A DNA stretch of 64,000 bases from Geosiphon pyriformis (GCA_016748015.1 JAAOMT010000129.1:248001-312000), one strand, 5' to 3'; positions 1 through 9,790 are shown, counted from the stretch's first letter. Numbers and translations: made by a program. Notes: a model not told the origin generated them from the letters alone.

Positions 1-600
1 TAGTTATAAAACATAAATATAATAAATGTTTTTTTGATATAATAACTAATTTATAATTATTAAAATAGTTATTAATAAAATGTTTTTTTATTGTTTTTTT
101 AAATTATGTTGTGATGTTATTTATTTTGTATTAATTAATAATAATTACTAAGATTTAATATTGTTTTTTTGCTTTTTTAGTAAGCTAATAATATAATAAT
201 TAATAAATCTAAATTAAGATAAGCTTTTTTTATTAGGTTATTACAAAGTTAAATTACAAAATTTATTTATAATAATCAATTTTTTCAAGTATATAGCTCT
301 ATAAAAAAAAATAAAAAAAAATAAAAATAAAAATATTTTTTTTTTATAAATTAAACTATTTGTATTTATACATATTTTCTAGTTTTATAAGATTGTTTTT
401 AATAATTTGTTATTATTAATTATTGTTTACTATTGCTAGTTATTTTCTATTATTTAGTATTATTATATATTATATTCAATAAAAACTTCTTTCTTTCTTA
501 CCTCCAAAAATCTTCAAAAAGCATATTTTCTGATAAAAAAGTTTTCTAATTTTTTCTTGCTAGTTTTTTCAACATTTCTTTAAGTAATAACCTTTTTATC
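1..600. other. AT-rich leader upstream of the LINE ORF1 fragment
   Basis: No gene is visible. The sequence is almost entirely A and T, with long T and A runs, and leads directly into the LINE ORF1 frame. That frame is open from 550 but has no ATG before 631. It is probably LINE 5' untranslated sequence plus older repeat debris; I cannot place the LINE 5' end. Confidence 0.5.
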
Positions 601-2505
601 GTGGATTTAAAAGCTGCTTCAGGTGGTGACATGTCAAAAAAAAAGACACCCAAAGGAGCTTTTTATGGTCCTGCTGGTGGTTCTTTTGCTCAAAAGAAAA
701 AAGTAGTTCTTGGAAATGTTAAACACTCTGGTGATAAGAAGGATATTTCCTTAAGTAATTCTGGACTTGGTAATAGTATGTATTCTAATGTGGATAGTCT
801 GTCTGGTAATGATAAGGATGTGGACATGACTGGTATACATGATGGGTGTTTTTTGGGTTTGGCTGTAATCACTTCCAAGGCAAAACATATTGATATTGGT
901 GCAATATTTGGCTTTTCACTTGGCTCTTCTGATTTTACTATGAATGATGATAAAATTGTGCTTCTCTTTTGCTTGTCTATCTCTCTGAAAAAAAAGTGGA
1001 TTGATTCAAAGATCATCAAAACTCCAGTGGAAGTGTCAGTCAAAAAATCATTTGCTTTGGATATTGATATTTCTGCAGTAGAAAACAAATCAGTCACAGC
1101 AAAAACTCAGCTTGTTAGAAAATTTTTTTCAACTATCAATAGTTTTGGGGGGGCCACTACTCCCTCAAAATTTGAGAGAATCATCAGATCTATCTTCATT
1201 TTAGAAGAAAGCATGAATATGACCACTTTATTGGCCAGAAAAAAAGATATCTCTGTAAACACTGATTTCAAAAAACAAAATATCCATTCAAATTGGGCTG
1301 TGGTCATAAAGAAAATTCCCATGGATATGCCTAAAAAAATGATCGTCGCTGCAGTATCTGAATTTGGTAATATTAAGTCGATCAAAGTTTAATTAATTGG
1401 CATGTGGCAAAAAGCCATAATAGAATTTGCTAGTTCAGATTAGGCTGAGCAACTGGCATCTAGATGGTCCTTTCTTATTAAGAAAGACTCTGTATGTGTG
1501 ACTATGGCTGTGGAAAATTGCAAGACATAGGCTTCTAAGGATTGGTTTAGAGTGCTTTTGTTTATTCTACCAGTGAGAATAATGGCACATGATCTTGGTA
1601 TTCTCTTGGATAGGGCTGGTGGAAAAACATGTGTAATCAATCATTCTGTTGATACTAGCAATAAAATCCATTGTGCTATAATTGGCTTTAAATCTGAGGA
1701 GGATCTGGAGTCTGCTTATTGCATAGAGCCAATATTTAGTAGTGTTAAACTTTCTTAAGCAAGAATGGATCTGGTTTGGTGTGAATGTTGTGAGAAATTT
1801 GGTCATTCTGTTTTGAAATGTGATGCCACAATTACATCCTCTTTCAAGCCAGTCAAACCATTTAAAAAAAATGCTTTAGAGGTTATTTGCCTTCATCTAG
1901 CTAAATTGTATGCCAAGAAAAACGTTACCATTTTTTGTTTGGCTGCTTTTGGTGGCAGATCTTGGGCTCAAATGGCTCTGGCTGCATCCACTTCTCATGA
2001 TCACTCTGCCAAGGCAGGCTCTGGTCCCTTTCTTATTGTTGATATAGATTCTGATGGCAAACGCCTCTTTCTCACTTCATTGAACTCTTCTTTAGATAGA
2101 TGTTTGTCAATGTTGAAGCATTCTCTTGAGCTTTTGACTAATCAGGTGTCAAACATTATAAAACAGTTAAATGACATTGCACTGGTGCTTTTGGTGCCTG
2201 TCTCTGAACAGAGCCCCTTGACTTCTGTCTTTTAGTATCCTATTCTAGTTCTGTTTGCAGTTGTGGATTCTAGTGTGGATTTGGATATGGTTTTAGATAT
2301 TCCTGATGCTCATTCTGCACTCTCTTCTCTTGCTGCTGATGATGCCTCAGTTCTTAGTTCAAGTAGCACAAGAGTGTTAACTTCCAAGGTTGGCAGTCTT
2401 GAGTCAAAATTGGTGGCTTTTGAGGCTTCTATTGGTTCTGTTTTGGGAAAGTTAAATCTGTTATGTGCCAACTCGGATTTCCAGAAATCTTTTTTATCTC
2501 AATGA
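601..2505 (+). pseudogene. LINE ORF1 (nucleic-acid-binding, CCHC knuckle), broken
   Basis: Homologous along its length to ORF1 of the minus-strand LINE (28827-26110). The first visible Met is at 631, within a lysine-rich start (M-S-K-K-K-T-P-K-G). An RRM-like stretch (I-K-K-I-P-M-D then V-S-E-F-G-N-I-K-S-I-K) lies near 1310-1385. A zinc knuckle C-x2-C-x4-H-x4-C lies at about 1786-1825. In-frame stops at 1390, 1439, about 1528 and 1756 sit where the family has Gln, Gln, Trp and Trp. The ORF1 stop (TGA 2503-2505) overlaps the ORF2 ATG. ORF1 proteins of this type are thought to bind the element RNA. Confidence 0.8.
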
Positions 2506-3392
2506 ATGATCTTATTTGGAAGGTTGCTATGTGTAACATTCAAGATATCAATGTTCCTGCTAAACAAGAAGATGTCATGCATTGGCATAAAAAATCTGGG
2601 AACATGGTCTTATTTATTACAGAAACAAAGTTAAAACCTAGCACTAGGCCTTAAATTATGAATAAGTTTGAGGGAGTTCGGATTTTCTCATCTGGTTTGG
2701 ATAAAAGTTTTGTTGAAACTGGAATGGCAGTTATTATAAACAATTCTTTAGCTCGCCATGTTTCTAAAGTGGAAGAAGTTCTTGGTTGTCTTATTTTGGT
2801 TCAGCTTCTCTTTAAAGGCAAACTTTTGGTTACATTTGTGGGTTTATATGCTGGTCTGCTGAGGTTAGATTTGGGCTGGCCTCAAAGATCAACTCTTTTA
2901 TAGCCAAGACAGTTAATTTTAGCAGTTTTGTTGTTTTGGGTAGAGACTTTAATGAAAATGGGTCTAAAAAAAGTACCAGTTACAAGTTTTGTTTGGACAT
3001 AAGGTTGGTTAATTTGTTTCAAGGATATTCTTTAGTCAAGACTCCTACTTGGGGCAATTCTAGAGGCACTTTAAAAGTTATTGACTTTATTTTTGTGAGT
3101 AATAATTTGGCATCTGCAGTGGCATTGCATTTTGTTAATGAAGTATCAGAATTATTTGATACAGATCATAAATCAATTTCAGTTTCAGTTGGTTTGGATG
3201 GACTTCTGAACACTTGCCTTAACAGTGCTCAAAAACAAGCCAATAAGGACTGGTGAAAATTTAAGTTGGAGAATGCCAATGAGACACAATGAATGCACTT
3301 TAAGGAGCTCTCTTTGGTTGGATTGCTGACGTATTCAAATGAGTTTCAGGAAGTAGAAAATAACAGTGACCTAGATGCAATGTGGAAGGTGT
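2502..3392 (+). pseudogene. LINE ORF2, N-terminal apurinic-type endonuclease part, truncated
   Basis: Begins with ATG at 2502, overlapping the ORF1 stop as ATGA. Endonuclease/exonuclease/phosphatase landmarks follow in order: an N-I start block near 2535, the metal-binding Glu in T-E-T-K near 2620, G-R-D-F-N-E near 2938 (family G-G-D-F-N), I-D-F-I-F-V-S near 3080, and the final D-T-D-H-K-S near 3160. There are stops and at least one frameshift near 2900. The reading breaks off at 3392 within a D-A-M-W-K-V block that continues as M-W-K-M-L-E-K in the minus-strand copy. Its role in an intact element would be to nick target DNA and prime reverse transcription. Confidence 0.8.
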
Positions 3393-3471
3393 TGTTACTC
3401 ATAGAATATAGGAAGTATATTATTATTAGCAAGTAGATATTAGCCAATTAGAAGTAGACGTAGTAAATGTG

Positions 3472-3632
3472 AAATTCCAGGATTCTTCTTAGAGGAATTG
3501 CAGGATTCCAGGAATTTCAGGATTCTCTGGCGAGGAATTACAGGATTCCAGAATTGCAGGATTCCTCTTATTAGGAATTGCAGGATTCCAGGAATTCCAG
3601 AATTCCTGTTGCAAGAAATTAAAGAATTAAGG
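3472..3632 (+). repeat. Palindromic minisatellite in U3 of the G1 5' LTR
   Basis: Degenerate repeats built on GGAATTGCAGGATTCC and CCAGGAATT. Each unit is partly self-complementary. The array ends just upstream of the TATA-like box. The same position in sister LTRs holds arrays of other lengths (about 19835-19918, 27600-27745, 54158-54316, 63338-63460). Confidence 0.75.
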
Positions 3633-3645
3633 AATCTCAAATATG

Positions 3646-3654
3646 TATATATAA
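3646..3654 (+). promoter_or_regulatory. TATA-like box in the G1 5' LTR
   Basis: TATATATAA followed by a purine-rich stretch (AGAAGCAGAAAGAGGG). It stands at the same place in all LTRs of this family (about 19927, 27760, 54324), so it is the likely core promoter for the element RNA. Confidence 0.55.
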
Positions 3655-4322
3655 CAGTAGTATTAGAAGCAGAAAGAGGGAGAATCGACACCAGGAATCC
3701 TTAGCTTAGTTATCACAATCCTCAAATAAATAATTATTCATTATATCAAATTCATTCTTCACTATCAATACTTTATGTTGATAGTAACTGATACTTAATC
3801 ATACTGAAACAATAGCTCTTGATCATGGCTATTGATGGGATACTAACTTGTAAATTGCCTTGGCTTATTTCTTATTTTCTTTTTATCTTTTCTTTATTTT
3901 TTTTATTGTCTATTAACTTGATTAAAGAATTTACTCTTGGAGGACTTATGGAGGAATAAAACTTACTTAAACAATACTTACTCTTGGAGGACTTACAGAA
4001 AAATAAACTTGCTTAAACAATACTTACTCTTGAAGGACTTATGAAGGAACTGACATCAAAAAACAGCACTGGTATATACTTACAAAGAATATCGTACTAA
4101 GAGAATCATCAACCATTAAGCTGAGCAAGCTATTGACAAAACTACAGTTTCAGGAAACTACTGATAAACTGTTACCATTGAATTTCTGTCCATTATACAA
4201 AAAACTCAATTGGAAAACCTTCAGATAAAATACCTTTAGATTATTATCATCACTAATCACTTTGAGTACCAAGTTACAGGTTTGTTATTCATTCAACACC
4301 CCAAAGAATTACCTGTAATATT

Positions 4323-4333
4323 TGGTGCTCTCT
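4323..4333 (+). other. Primer-binding site of G1
   Basis: TGGTGCTCTCT lies two bases after the LTR end. It begins with TGG, the complement of a tRNA CCA tail. The same 11-mer stands at this position in G2, and with one change in G3. Confidence 0.65.
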
Positions 4334-4345
4334 GTGAAGTATAAT

Positions 4346-5528
4346 CCTACAGAGAATCAGTGCCAACAACACCATCCAAATGTGGCAGAATCAGAAATTA
4401 TAGGAGCCAACCACTTAGAATTCACAAAATTCTTGTTTCAACAATACAGCCAACAATTGGGATTAAACAATAATCACTATCCAGCCGAATCAGTTTTCAA
4501 CTATTACGTCAATGATAAAATCACAGACTGTTTAGAAGGAACCATTAATATCGAGTCAGCAAGAGAAAATTTCTATACAGAATTATTTTAACACACCAGC
4601 TTACCAAGAAATCACAGTTTTGCCCCAATCATTAGAGAAATTAATCAAACTATTGAAAGATACATGCAACAACAATTTCCCATTACCTACGCAGACAAAG
4701 GTAAAGGAAGAATACAAACACCAGCAGCAACACCAAAAAAAATACAGTTACCTAGTTGGAAAAAACACAAAGTAGAATCACCAACCACTCTATCATATTA
4801 CTACACACTTAGAAGTGCCATCAACATTTTATCAGCAGACATGTCCACATCAAATGCGACATCAACATTTGGAAGATTTCAGTTCCAAAGCAAACAACGG
4901 AAAGAAGACTTACTAGGACCATATAGTGCGTATTTTGAAGGATTAAATCACAATCTTCAACACCATCAGGAATTTGATCACCAATACTCCAACCAGATTT
5001 TGGAGCCGCTACTCCATGGGAATTATCAAAGAAAAAAGAGGAAAGAAGTAAAGATTAAGAATTCACTTACCAAAACCCGATCTCAGAAAACTCGGAATTT
5101 GGAACCCCGAATATTCAAACTTCATGAAATTCAAACATAGAAAATCCAGAAATTGAAACTCCAAATATTAGAACTCAGCAAAATCAAAACAATCAGAACC
5201 CCGATTTAATTAATCAGCCAAATGTACCTCCAAATATTGTCATCAATTATCCACCAATTGATTCGATAGTTGAACCCATTCAGCAGCCATTTCAACAACT
5301 GAATCCTCAAATCCAACAGCCACAAAGACCACCTCAGCAACCACCACTGCAACAACAACTAAATGTAAATCAAATGGTCTATGCACTTATCACCAAGTTA
5401 GAAAACTTTACTGGTGAAGAAGACAACACTCAAGCATGAATTAATGACGTTTCCAAGGCCATTATAGCAAACAATTGGGATGATGTCAGAGTCCTACAGG
5501 CAATCCCATATTTTCTCAAAGAAACTGC
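4346..5528 (+). pseudogene. G1 gag, 5' part (interrupted by G2)
   Basis: Codes for a Gag N-terminus starting A-E-S-E-I-I-G-A-N-H-L-E-F, closely matched by G3 gag at 54994. The codon at the expected start is GTG, not ATG. The frame breaks at a TAA at 4589 and shifts near 5130. A Pro/Gln-rich linker follows, then the retrotransposon-gag core. The core is cut at 5528 inside the block I-P-Y-F-L-K-E-T-A and resumes at 15479. The Trp codon at 5476-5478 is still TGG here, whereas G2 has TGA and G3 TAG. Confidence 0.8.
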
Positions 5529-5744
5529 TATTACCAGACGAAATTAGAGATATTGTTTAGCATGAAATTACCCTTATAAATTTTATCATTAATTAGCATA
5601 TATTATCATTTCAAATTATCACTTATTACATTAGCAAAATGTTCAAAATTATCATTTAATTAATAACTCAATTTGTACATAACACAAATTTAACCTAAGT
5701 GTAATGATTAATTATGCAATACCCCGAAATATGTAACATTCAAA

Positions 5745-5862
5745 AGTTTGCCAAAATTTGTAAAAATTTGCCAAAATAATTGATAGTTCACTGAAATATC
5801 TAATAGTTCGCAGAAATAACTTGTAGTTTGCCGAAATATACTTTTAGTTTGTCGAAACCATA
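5745..5862 (+). repeat. Short tandem repeats in U3 of the G2 LTR
   Basis: About five degenerate units of 25-30 bases around GTTTGCCGAAAT. They end about 50 bases before the TATA box and are also present in the 3' LTR at about 14712-14825. They could be enhancer-like; that is inferred from position only. Confidence 0.6.
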
Positions 5863-5908
5863 GTAAAGAAAATAGTTCAAGTTTATAGACTAGTACTACA
5901 ACAAGTTG

Positions 5909-5916
5909 TATAAAAG
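5909..5916 (+). promoter_or_regulatory. TATA box and hairpin in the G2 LTR
   Basis: TATAAAAG is followed at once by GAAGAGCTTTTCTCTTC, which can form a 6-bp stem with a 5-base loop. The same arrangement occurs in the 3' LTR at 14874-14881. It is the likely core promoter; the hairpin would lie close to the RNA 5' end. Confidence 0.6.
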
Positions 5917-6514
5917 AAGAGCTTTTCTCTTCGAGAAAATATATCTTACTTCAGATTTAACAATTAGAATCATTCTTTATACACAAAAACAAAATAAATA
6001 TCAAATAAATTCGAAAAACCAAATTCTTTAAATTATTACACTTGGAAAATTCTTAAAACCCAATTAACATTTTGAAATTGATTAGCTACCAATTTCAATA
6101 AACTGTTAGTGACTTTAGGCCTGGATCAAAAACAATTTCCTTAACAGAATTCAATTTTCTTTTATATTTCTTTTATTTTTCTTTTCTTTTCTCATTACAA
6201 TTATTAGGGTAGCCTACAGATGAGATTTCTGTAGAAAAGTTGACTTTCACAGCAAAGTAACTACACATTTTTTTGTGAGCTTTCAGATGAACAATTCCTG
6301 AGAAAGAGTTGATATTTACTACAACATAACTACATAAAGCAACTGGCACAGAATTGGCCATTCCACTTATAAGCCCAGCAGTTCAAATTATAAGAGATAA
6401 TTTGAAGATAAAATTCAGTTATTGAAGGTTCAAACACTTTCCATAGTCATGAATTAACAGCACTACAACAAACATACAAGAGCTAAAAAGAGACCAAAAA
6501 CCTCCGGTAACATT

Positions 6515-6525
6515 TGGTGCTCTCT
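6515..6525 (+). other. Primer-binding site of G2
   Basis: TGGTGCTCTCT, two bases after the LTR end, identical to the site in G1 although the LTRs are unrelated. Confidence 0.65.
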
Positions 6526-6557
6526 CATAGAAACAACACAGCAAAAACAACTTCAAA

Positions 6558-8051
6558 GTGGTGACCACACCAGATGCAACAACTCTAGAGTATTACCAGT
6601 CAATTTACACCCACTGCAAGCAAAGATTTAACATTCCAGACGGAATTGAAGTTGTCAAGAAATCAGTATACCAATACATTAAAAACCGCATCAACAATTA
6701 TCTTTTTGGAAATTACAATATTTCAGAAGTTAGAAACAACCTTTACAATAATTTAGTACACTATTCACAGTTGGGAACTGAAGACCTTAACAGTGAAACA
6801 CTTGCCACTTACTTTCAAGAACTTAATTTTAACATTATCAAGTACTGTGAAGAAACATATCCAGTGCAGTCTCAATACTCTATTGATTTTGAATCAGAGA
6901 CAGAAACAAGCAACAAAGGCAAACAAAAATTGAAACAATATTCAAAAACCACTCCAAATACTCCAATACTACCAAAAACAACTGTCAAACACTTACAAAC
7001 ACCTGAACAAGAAACCAGTTTAAAACTTCCACTTACTATCACACTTTTTCCAGCTTTACTTGCACAAACACAAACACTTAATTCATTTTTAAATCGATTT
7101 GCAAGACTAGAAGATTTTATATTACCCAAAAGTCCCACCAGACAACAAGAACCCCTTCAAACTAGTTCCAATCTCCTTGACTTTCTAGCTGAAAATCAAA
7201 GTGAACACTCTGAGACAGCAGCAAACGAAGAAAATGACTCTGAAATATCTGAAGAAAAATCAATAAACAGGAAAAACGAAAAAAACAAAATGACAGCATA
7301 CATTGTAAAAATCTCTGAATTTAATGAAGAAGACATTGAGACCAGTCCCCAAGAATGGCTCGACCAAGTTACTAAAGCTGGAGATGCAAATGGATGAAAT
7401 GCTGCCAGAATGTTAAAAACAATTCCCTATTTTCTCAAAGAAACAGCAGACGAATGGTTCGAAAACTTGACCACCTCTTTTAATAACTGGACAGCTTTTA
7501 AAACTGCCTTCTTAGAACAATTCACCAATAACAACACCTCAATCACACTTCGAAATTGTTTTCGCAATATCAAACAAGAACCCTCCAAATTTGTCATAAC
7601 TTATATTGGGAAATTTAACAAACTTTTCAAACAAATTTGCCAACTTGAAATTAATAATAATTATTCTGATGCTCAAATCTTGAATCAATTTATCACTGGT
7701 TTAAAGGATAAACTGATTAAAAAAGTTCACCCACATGTCCCAGAAGATTTAAACTCTGTCATTCAGCATGCAAAGAGATATAAAATGGCCATGGAAGAAG
7801 CCAATTGTATAAAACTTGTGAACTTAGCCATTGGAGAGACCAGCTCAGCAGCTGAAAAAAAAATTGACCAACTCACAAAAAAAGTCAAAAACTATTTCAC
7901 CAACCAACAACAACAGCAATTCCAAAGATATCAACCACCCCAAAGATGGAATCAAAACAACTTCACATCATCCTCTAATAACCAGCCTCAGAATTGCCAT
8001 TACTGTGAAATTCCTGGCCACTGGAAAAGAGATTGCAGGAAGCTACAATGA
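6558..8051 (+). pseudogene. G2 gag with CCHC zinc knuckle
   Basis: Nearly open: a 279-codon stretch (6558-7397), then a TGA at 7395, then 213 codons to 8051 in the same frame. The TGA stands where the G1 homologue has Trp. N-terminal part: novel capsid-like sequence. Middle: acidic and Ser-rich linker (about 7180-7280). Then the retrotransposon-gag core (W-L-D-Q-V, I-P-Y-F-L-K-E-T-A-D-E-W-F, F-L-E-Q-F). C-terminal: Q-rich stretch and knuckle C-H-Y-C-E-I-P-G-H-W-K-R-D-C near 8000-8040. There is no ATG at the start (GTG). A Gln/Pro/Tyr-rich tail follows in another frame (8085-8273). Gag would form the particle and bind the element RNA. Confidence 0.85.
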
Positions 8052-8375
8052 GACCAACAGAATAGGAGTAATTAATGTTACCTTTTGCCACAACAATCTT
8101 ATTACCAACCACCACTACCACCAGCTTACTATCCACCAAGACCACAATATCAAACCAACTATTATCAATCTGCTCTACAGCCAATGCAACAACAGTATCA
8201 ACAACCCATTCAACATTACCAAATACCTGCTCAAAGATTGGTTCAACAAAACCAATTTGTATCACAAAACTGATTCGCAACAAACAACAACAGAATCAAC
8301 CTAAATAACCAATTAGTTCCCCAAAATTCAGCTCAACCAAGACCCAACCACTATCATACTCAACCTAGTTATTTT

Positions 8376-8873
8376 ATGATGCCAGAAGAACAGGATTTTC
8401 ACCATACTGCACTCTTAGAAGGTAGAGCTGCAGCACAACAACAAAATTTTTCTCATAATCACACCACTATTCTACCAGCCAGAATTGCTGAAAATGTCAA
8501 TCTCTCTGATATCTTTCCTTTTGAGTTCGAAGCCAATGAATCACCATTTCTACTTAGCAATGCTACTACAAATGAACAAAAAGCAATCACAGCTATGTAT
8601 ACTGAAGCTGAAGTTAAAAGAAAAACAATCCGCTTAATCTTAAACAGTGAATCCGCCGAAAGTATTATTACTTACTAGTTGATGCAACAGTTAAAGAGAA
8701 ATGTTGACCGACCAGCTCAAACAGTAATTATCACTGCTGATGGCATGAAAAAGACTCCAGTAGGAGAAATTGACAATTTTCTATTCACTCTCAATGGAAT
8801 TACCATTCCAGTCAAAGTTCTTGTAATGGATGCTCTCCAGTATCAAGCCCTTGTTAGAAATGATTGGCTTTAA
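8376..8873 (+). pseudogene. G2 aspartic protease, catalytic Asp lost
   Basis: Retropepsin-like domain of pol. The active-site block that reads L-D-S-G-S-A-G-S-I-I-T in G3 reads L-N-S-E-S-A-E-S-I-I-T here: Asp to Asn at 8643-8645 and two Gly to Glu, all explained by G-to-A changes. A TAG at 8676 replaces a Gln/Arg position. The later block A-L-V-R-N-D-W-L is typical of these proteases and ends at a TAA at 8871. It cannot be active. Confidence 0.85.
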
Positions 8874-9182
8874 AAAACCAATGCTAATCTGAATTGGGAG
8901 ACACAAGAGTTAACAATCTTCTACCAAAAACAACATGTCCAGGTACCTGCCACTTGTGGTACATTTAACAAATGCTCTGAAAAAGCCCCAGCTTTTGAAT
9001 TCAAACTGGAAGAAGAAAAACCCATTATTGAAACATTTATGGCATTTGGATCAACCTCCAATTGGGCTGATGAAACTGAACAAGAACATTTTACTCCACA
9101 CTCTGAACCTGAAACCCCTGGATGAAATATCCCTTACTCAAAGCCTAAACTAAGGAAACGACACCCCTACATTCTCCTTAAA

Positions 9183-9430
9183 TGCAAAGATTGCCACAAG
9201 AAACTTTCATCAATGGGAGCCTGCATTTCATCTGAAGAAGAATATGAAAATCATACTTGTTATTACTGCAAGGCTTGTCACAGAAAATGATGGGGCCACC
9301 TAATAAAAAGAAGTAGAAAATAGGACAACACCCTTTGTTTGACTTGTGGAGATATGCTACCAGAAGAATGCAATTGGATTGATGTAGTAATGAGAGGAGG
9401 AGTCTGCGATCAAACCTGCCAATATGCTTT
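9183..9430 (+). pseudogene. G2 pol insert: cysteine cluster 1 (zinc-finger-like)
   Basis: In the same frame as the protease. Cys pattern: C-K-D-C-H-K-K-L, then A-C, then C-Y-Y-C-K-A-C-H, then C-L-T-C-G-D-M-L-P-E-E, then C-D-Q-T-C-Q-Y. The same order (C-x2-C-x-K-K-L, A-C, E-E-Y, Y-C-x2-C, D-N-x2-C-L-T-C, L-P-x-E, C-N-K-T-x-Q-Y) is present in G3 at 58041-58310 despite little other identity, which argues for a folded zinc-binding domain under past selection. Two TGA codons (about 9288 and 9321) interrupt it. I do not recognise it as a standard pol domain. Confidence 0.7.
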
Positions 9431-9735
9431 ATCAATTTCAGAAAAAGTCAAAAGAAGAACACCTTTTGATGCTGCTTACAATAGTGCCCTCAACAAACTG
9501 TACTATTATCCTCACAATACCAAAATGATTTTCGATTTAGCAATGGCTTTTAATCAATGGAGCCACTCAAGAAAATGTTTGTCAAATGAAGAAAACAGAA
9601 TACATTGAATATACCATGAAATTAGTTGGATTTGATTACAAAGATGAAGTAGAAGTTTACCACCAAATTGCAAGTCACACCTACTCAACCCAAGAAGCTC
9701 AAATTCAACAATTAGAGCAAATGAACATTAGGCTA

Positions 9736-9790
9736 TGTGAAGAATGCATTATGTCTTGTGATGAACAGTGGTGTCCTGAATGCTATACTC
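9736..9790 (+). pseudogene. G2 pol insert: cysteine cluster 2
   Basis: Pattern L-C-E-E-C-I-M-S-C-D-E-Q-W-C-P-E-C, that is C-x2-C-x3-C-x4-C-x2-C with D-x-Q before the fourth Cys. G3 at 58605-58645 has L-C-N-H-C-L-I-F-C-D-F-Q-Y-C-N-E-C with identical spacing. It lies in the 143-codon open frame 9586-10017, one frame away from cluster 1, so a frameshift near 9590 separates them in this copy. Confidence 0.7.

Larger units (their letters stand above)
601..3392 (+). mobile_element. LINE (non-LTR retrotransposon), 5' fragment, decayed
   Basis: The fragment keeps the LINE order: ORF1 with a CCHC zinc knuckle, then the N-terminal endonuclease part of ORF2. It stops abruptly at 3392, where the LTR of gypsy element G1 begins. 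The same protein series occurs in the fuller minus-strand LINE at 21420-28827, which also shows what is missing here: the reverse transcriptase and RNase H parts. Several in-frame stops replace Gln or Trp codons, so this copy is dead. Confidence 0.85.
3393..4320 (+). repeat. 5' LTR of G1 (928 bp)
   Basis: Starts TGTTACTCATAGAATATAGG and ends in GTAATA (family GTAACA), two bases before the primer-binding TGG. Recurs at 19757, 27532, 54085 and 63270, and reversed at 17186. It contains a palindromic minisatellite (3472-3632), a TATA-like box (3646-3654) and the conserved block TAGCTCTTGATCATGGCTAT near 3812. Confidence 0.88.
5529..6512 (+). repeat. 5' LTR of G2 (984 bp)
   Basis: The partner of 14494-15478. 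Ends in GGTAACA, the inverted complement of the family start TGTTACC; the start here has decayed to TATTACC. Over the first 220 bases the two LTRs differ at about 16 sites, nearly all transitions. It contains a tandem repeat block (5745-5862) and a TATA box (5909-5916). Confidence 0.9.

Noticed and set aside
3472-3632. CRISPR-like array of short palindromic repeats.
   Set aside because: Units are degenerate, without constant spacers, and lie at the same place in every LTR of the family in a eukaryotic genome; they are LTR minisatellites.
7395-7397. TGA at Trp positions as a sign of an alternative genetic code (TGA = Trp).
   Set aside because: TRA1 and the 453-aa gene use TGG for Trp, and the 453-aa gene ends with TGA. 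The elements also have TAA and TAG at Trp and Gln sites, which decay explains and a code change does not.
8075-8308. Several overlapping Thr/Gln/Tyr-rich frames after G2 gag.
   Set aside because: They are alternative readings of one low-complexity CAA/CCA-rich tail; at most one is the Gag or Gag-Pol tail.
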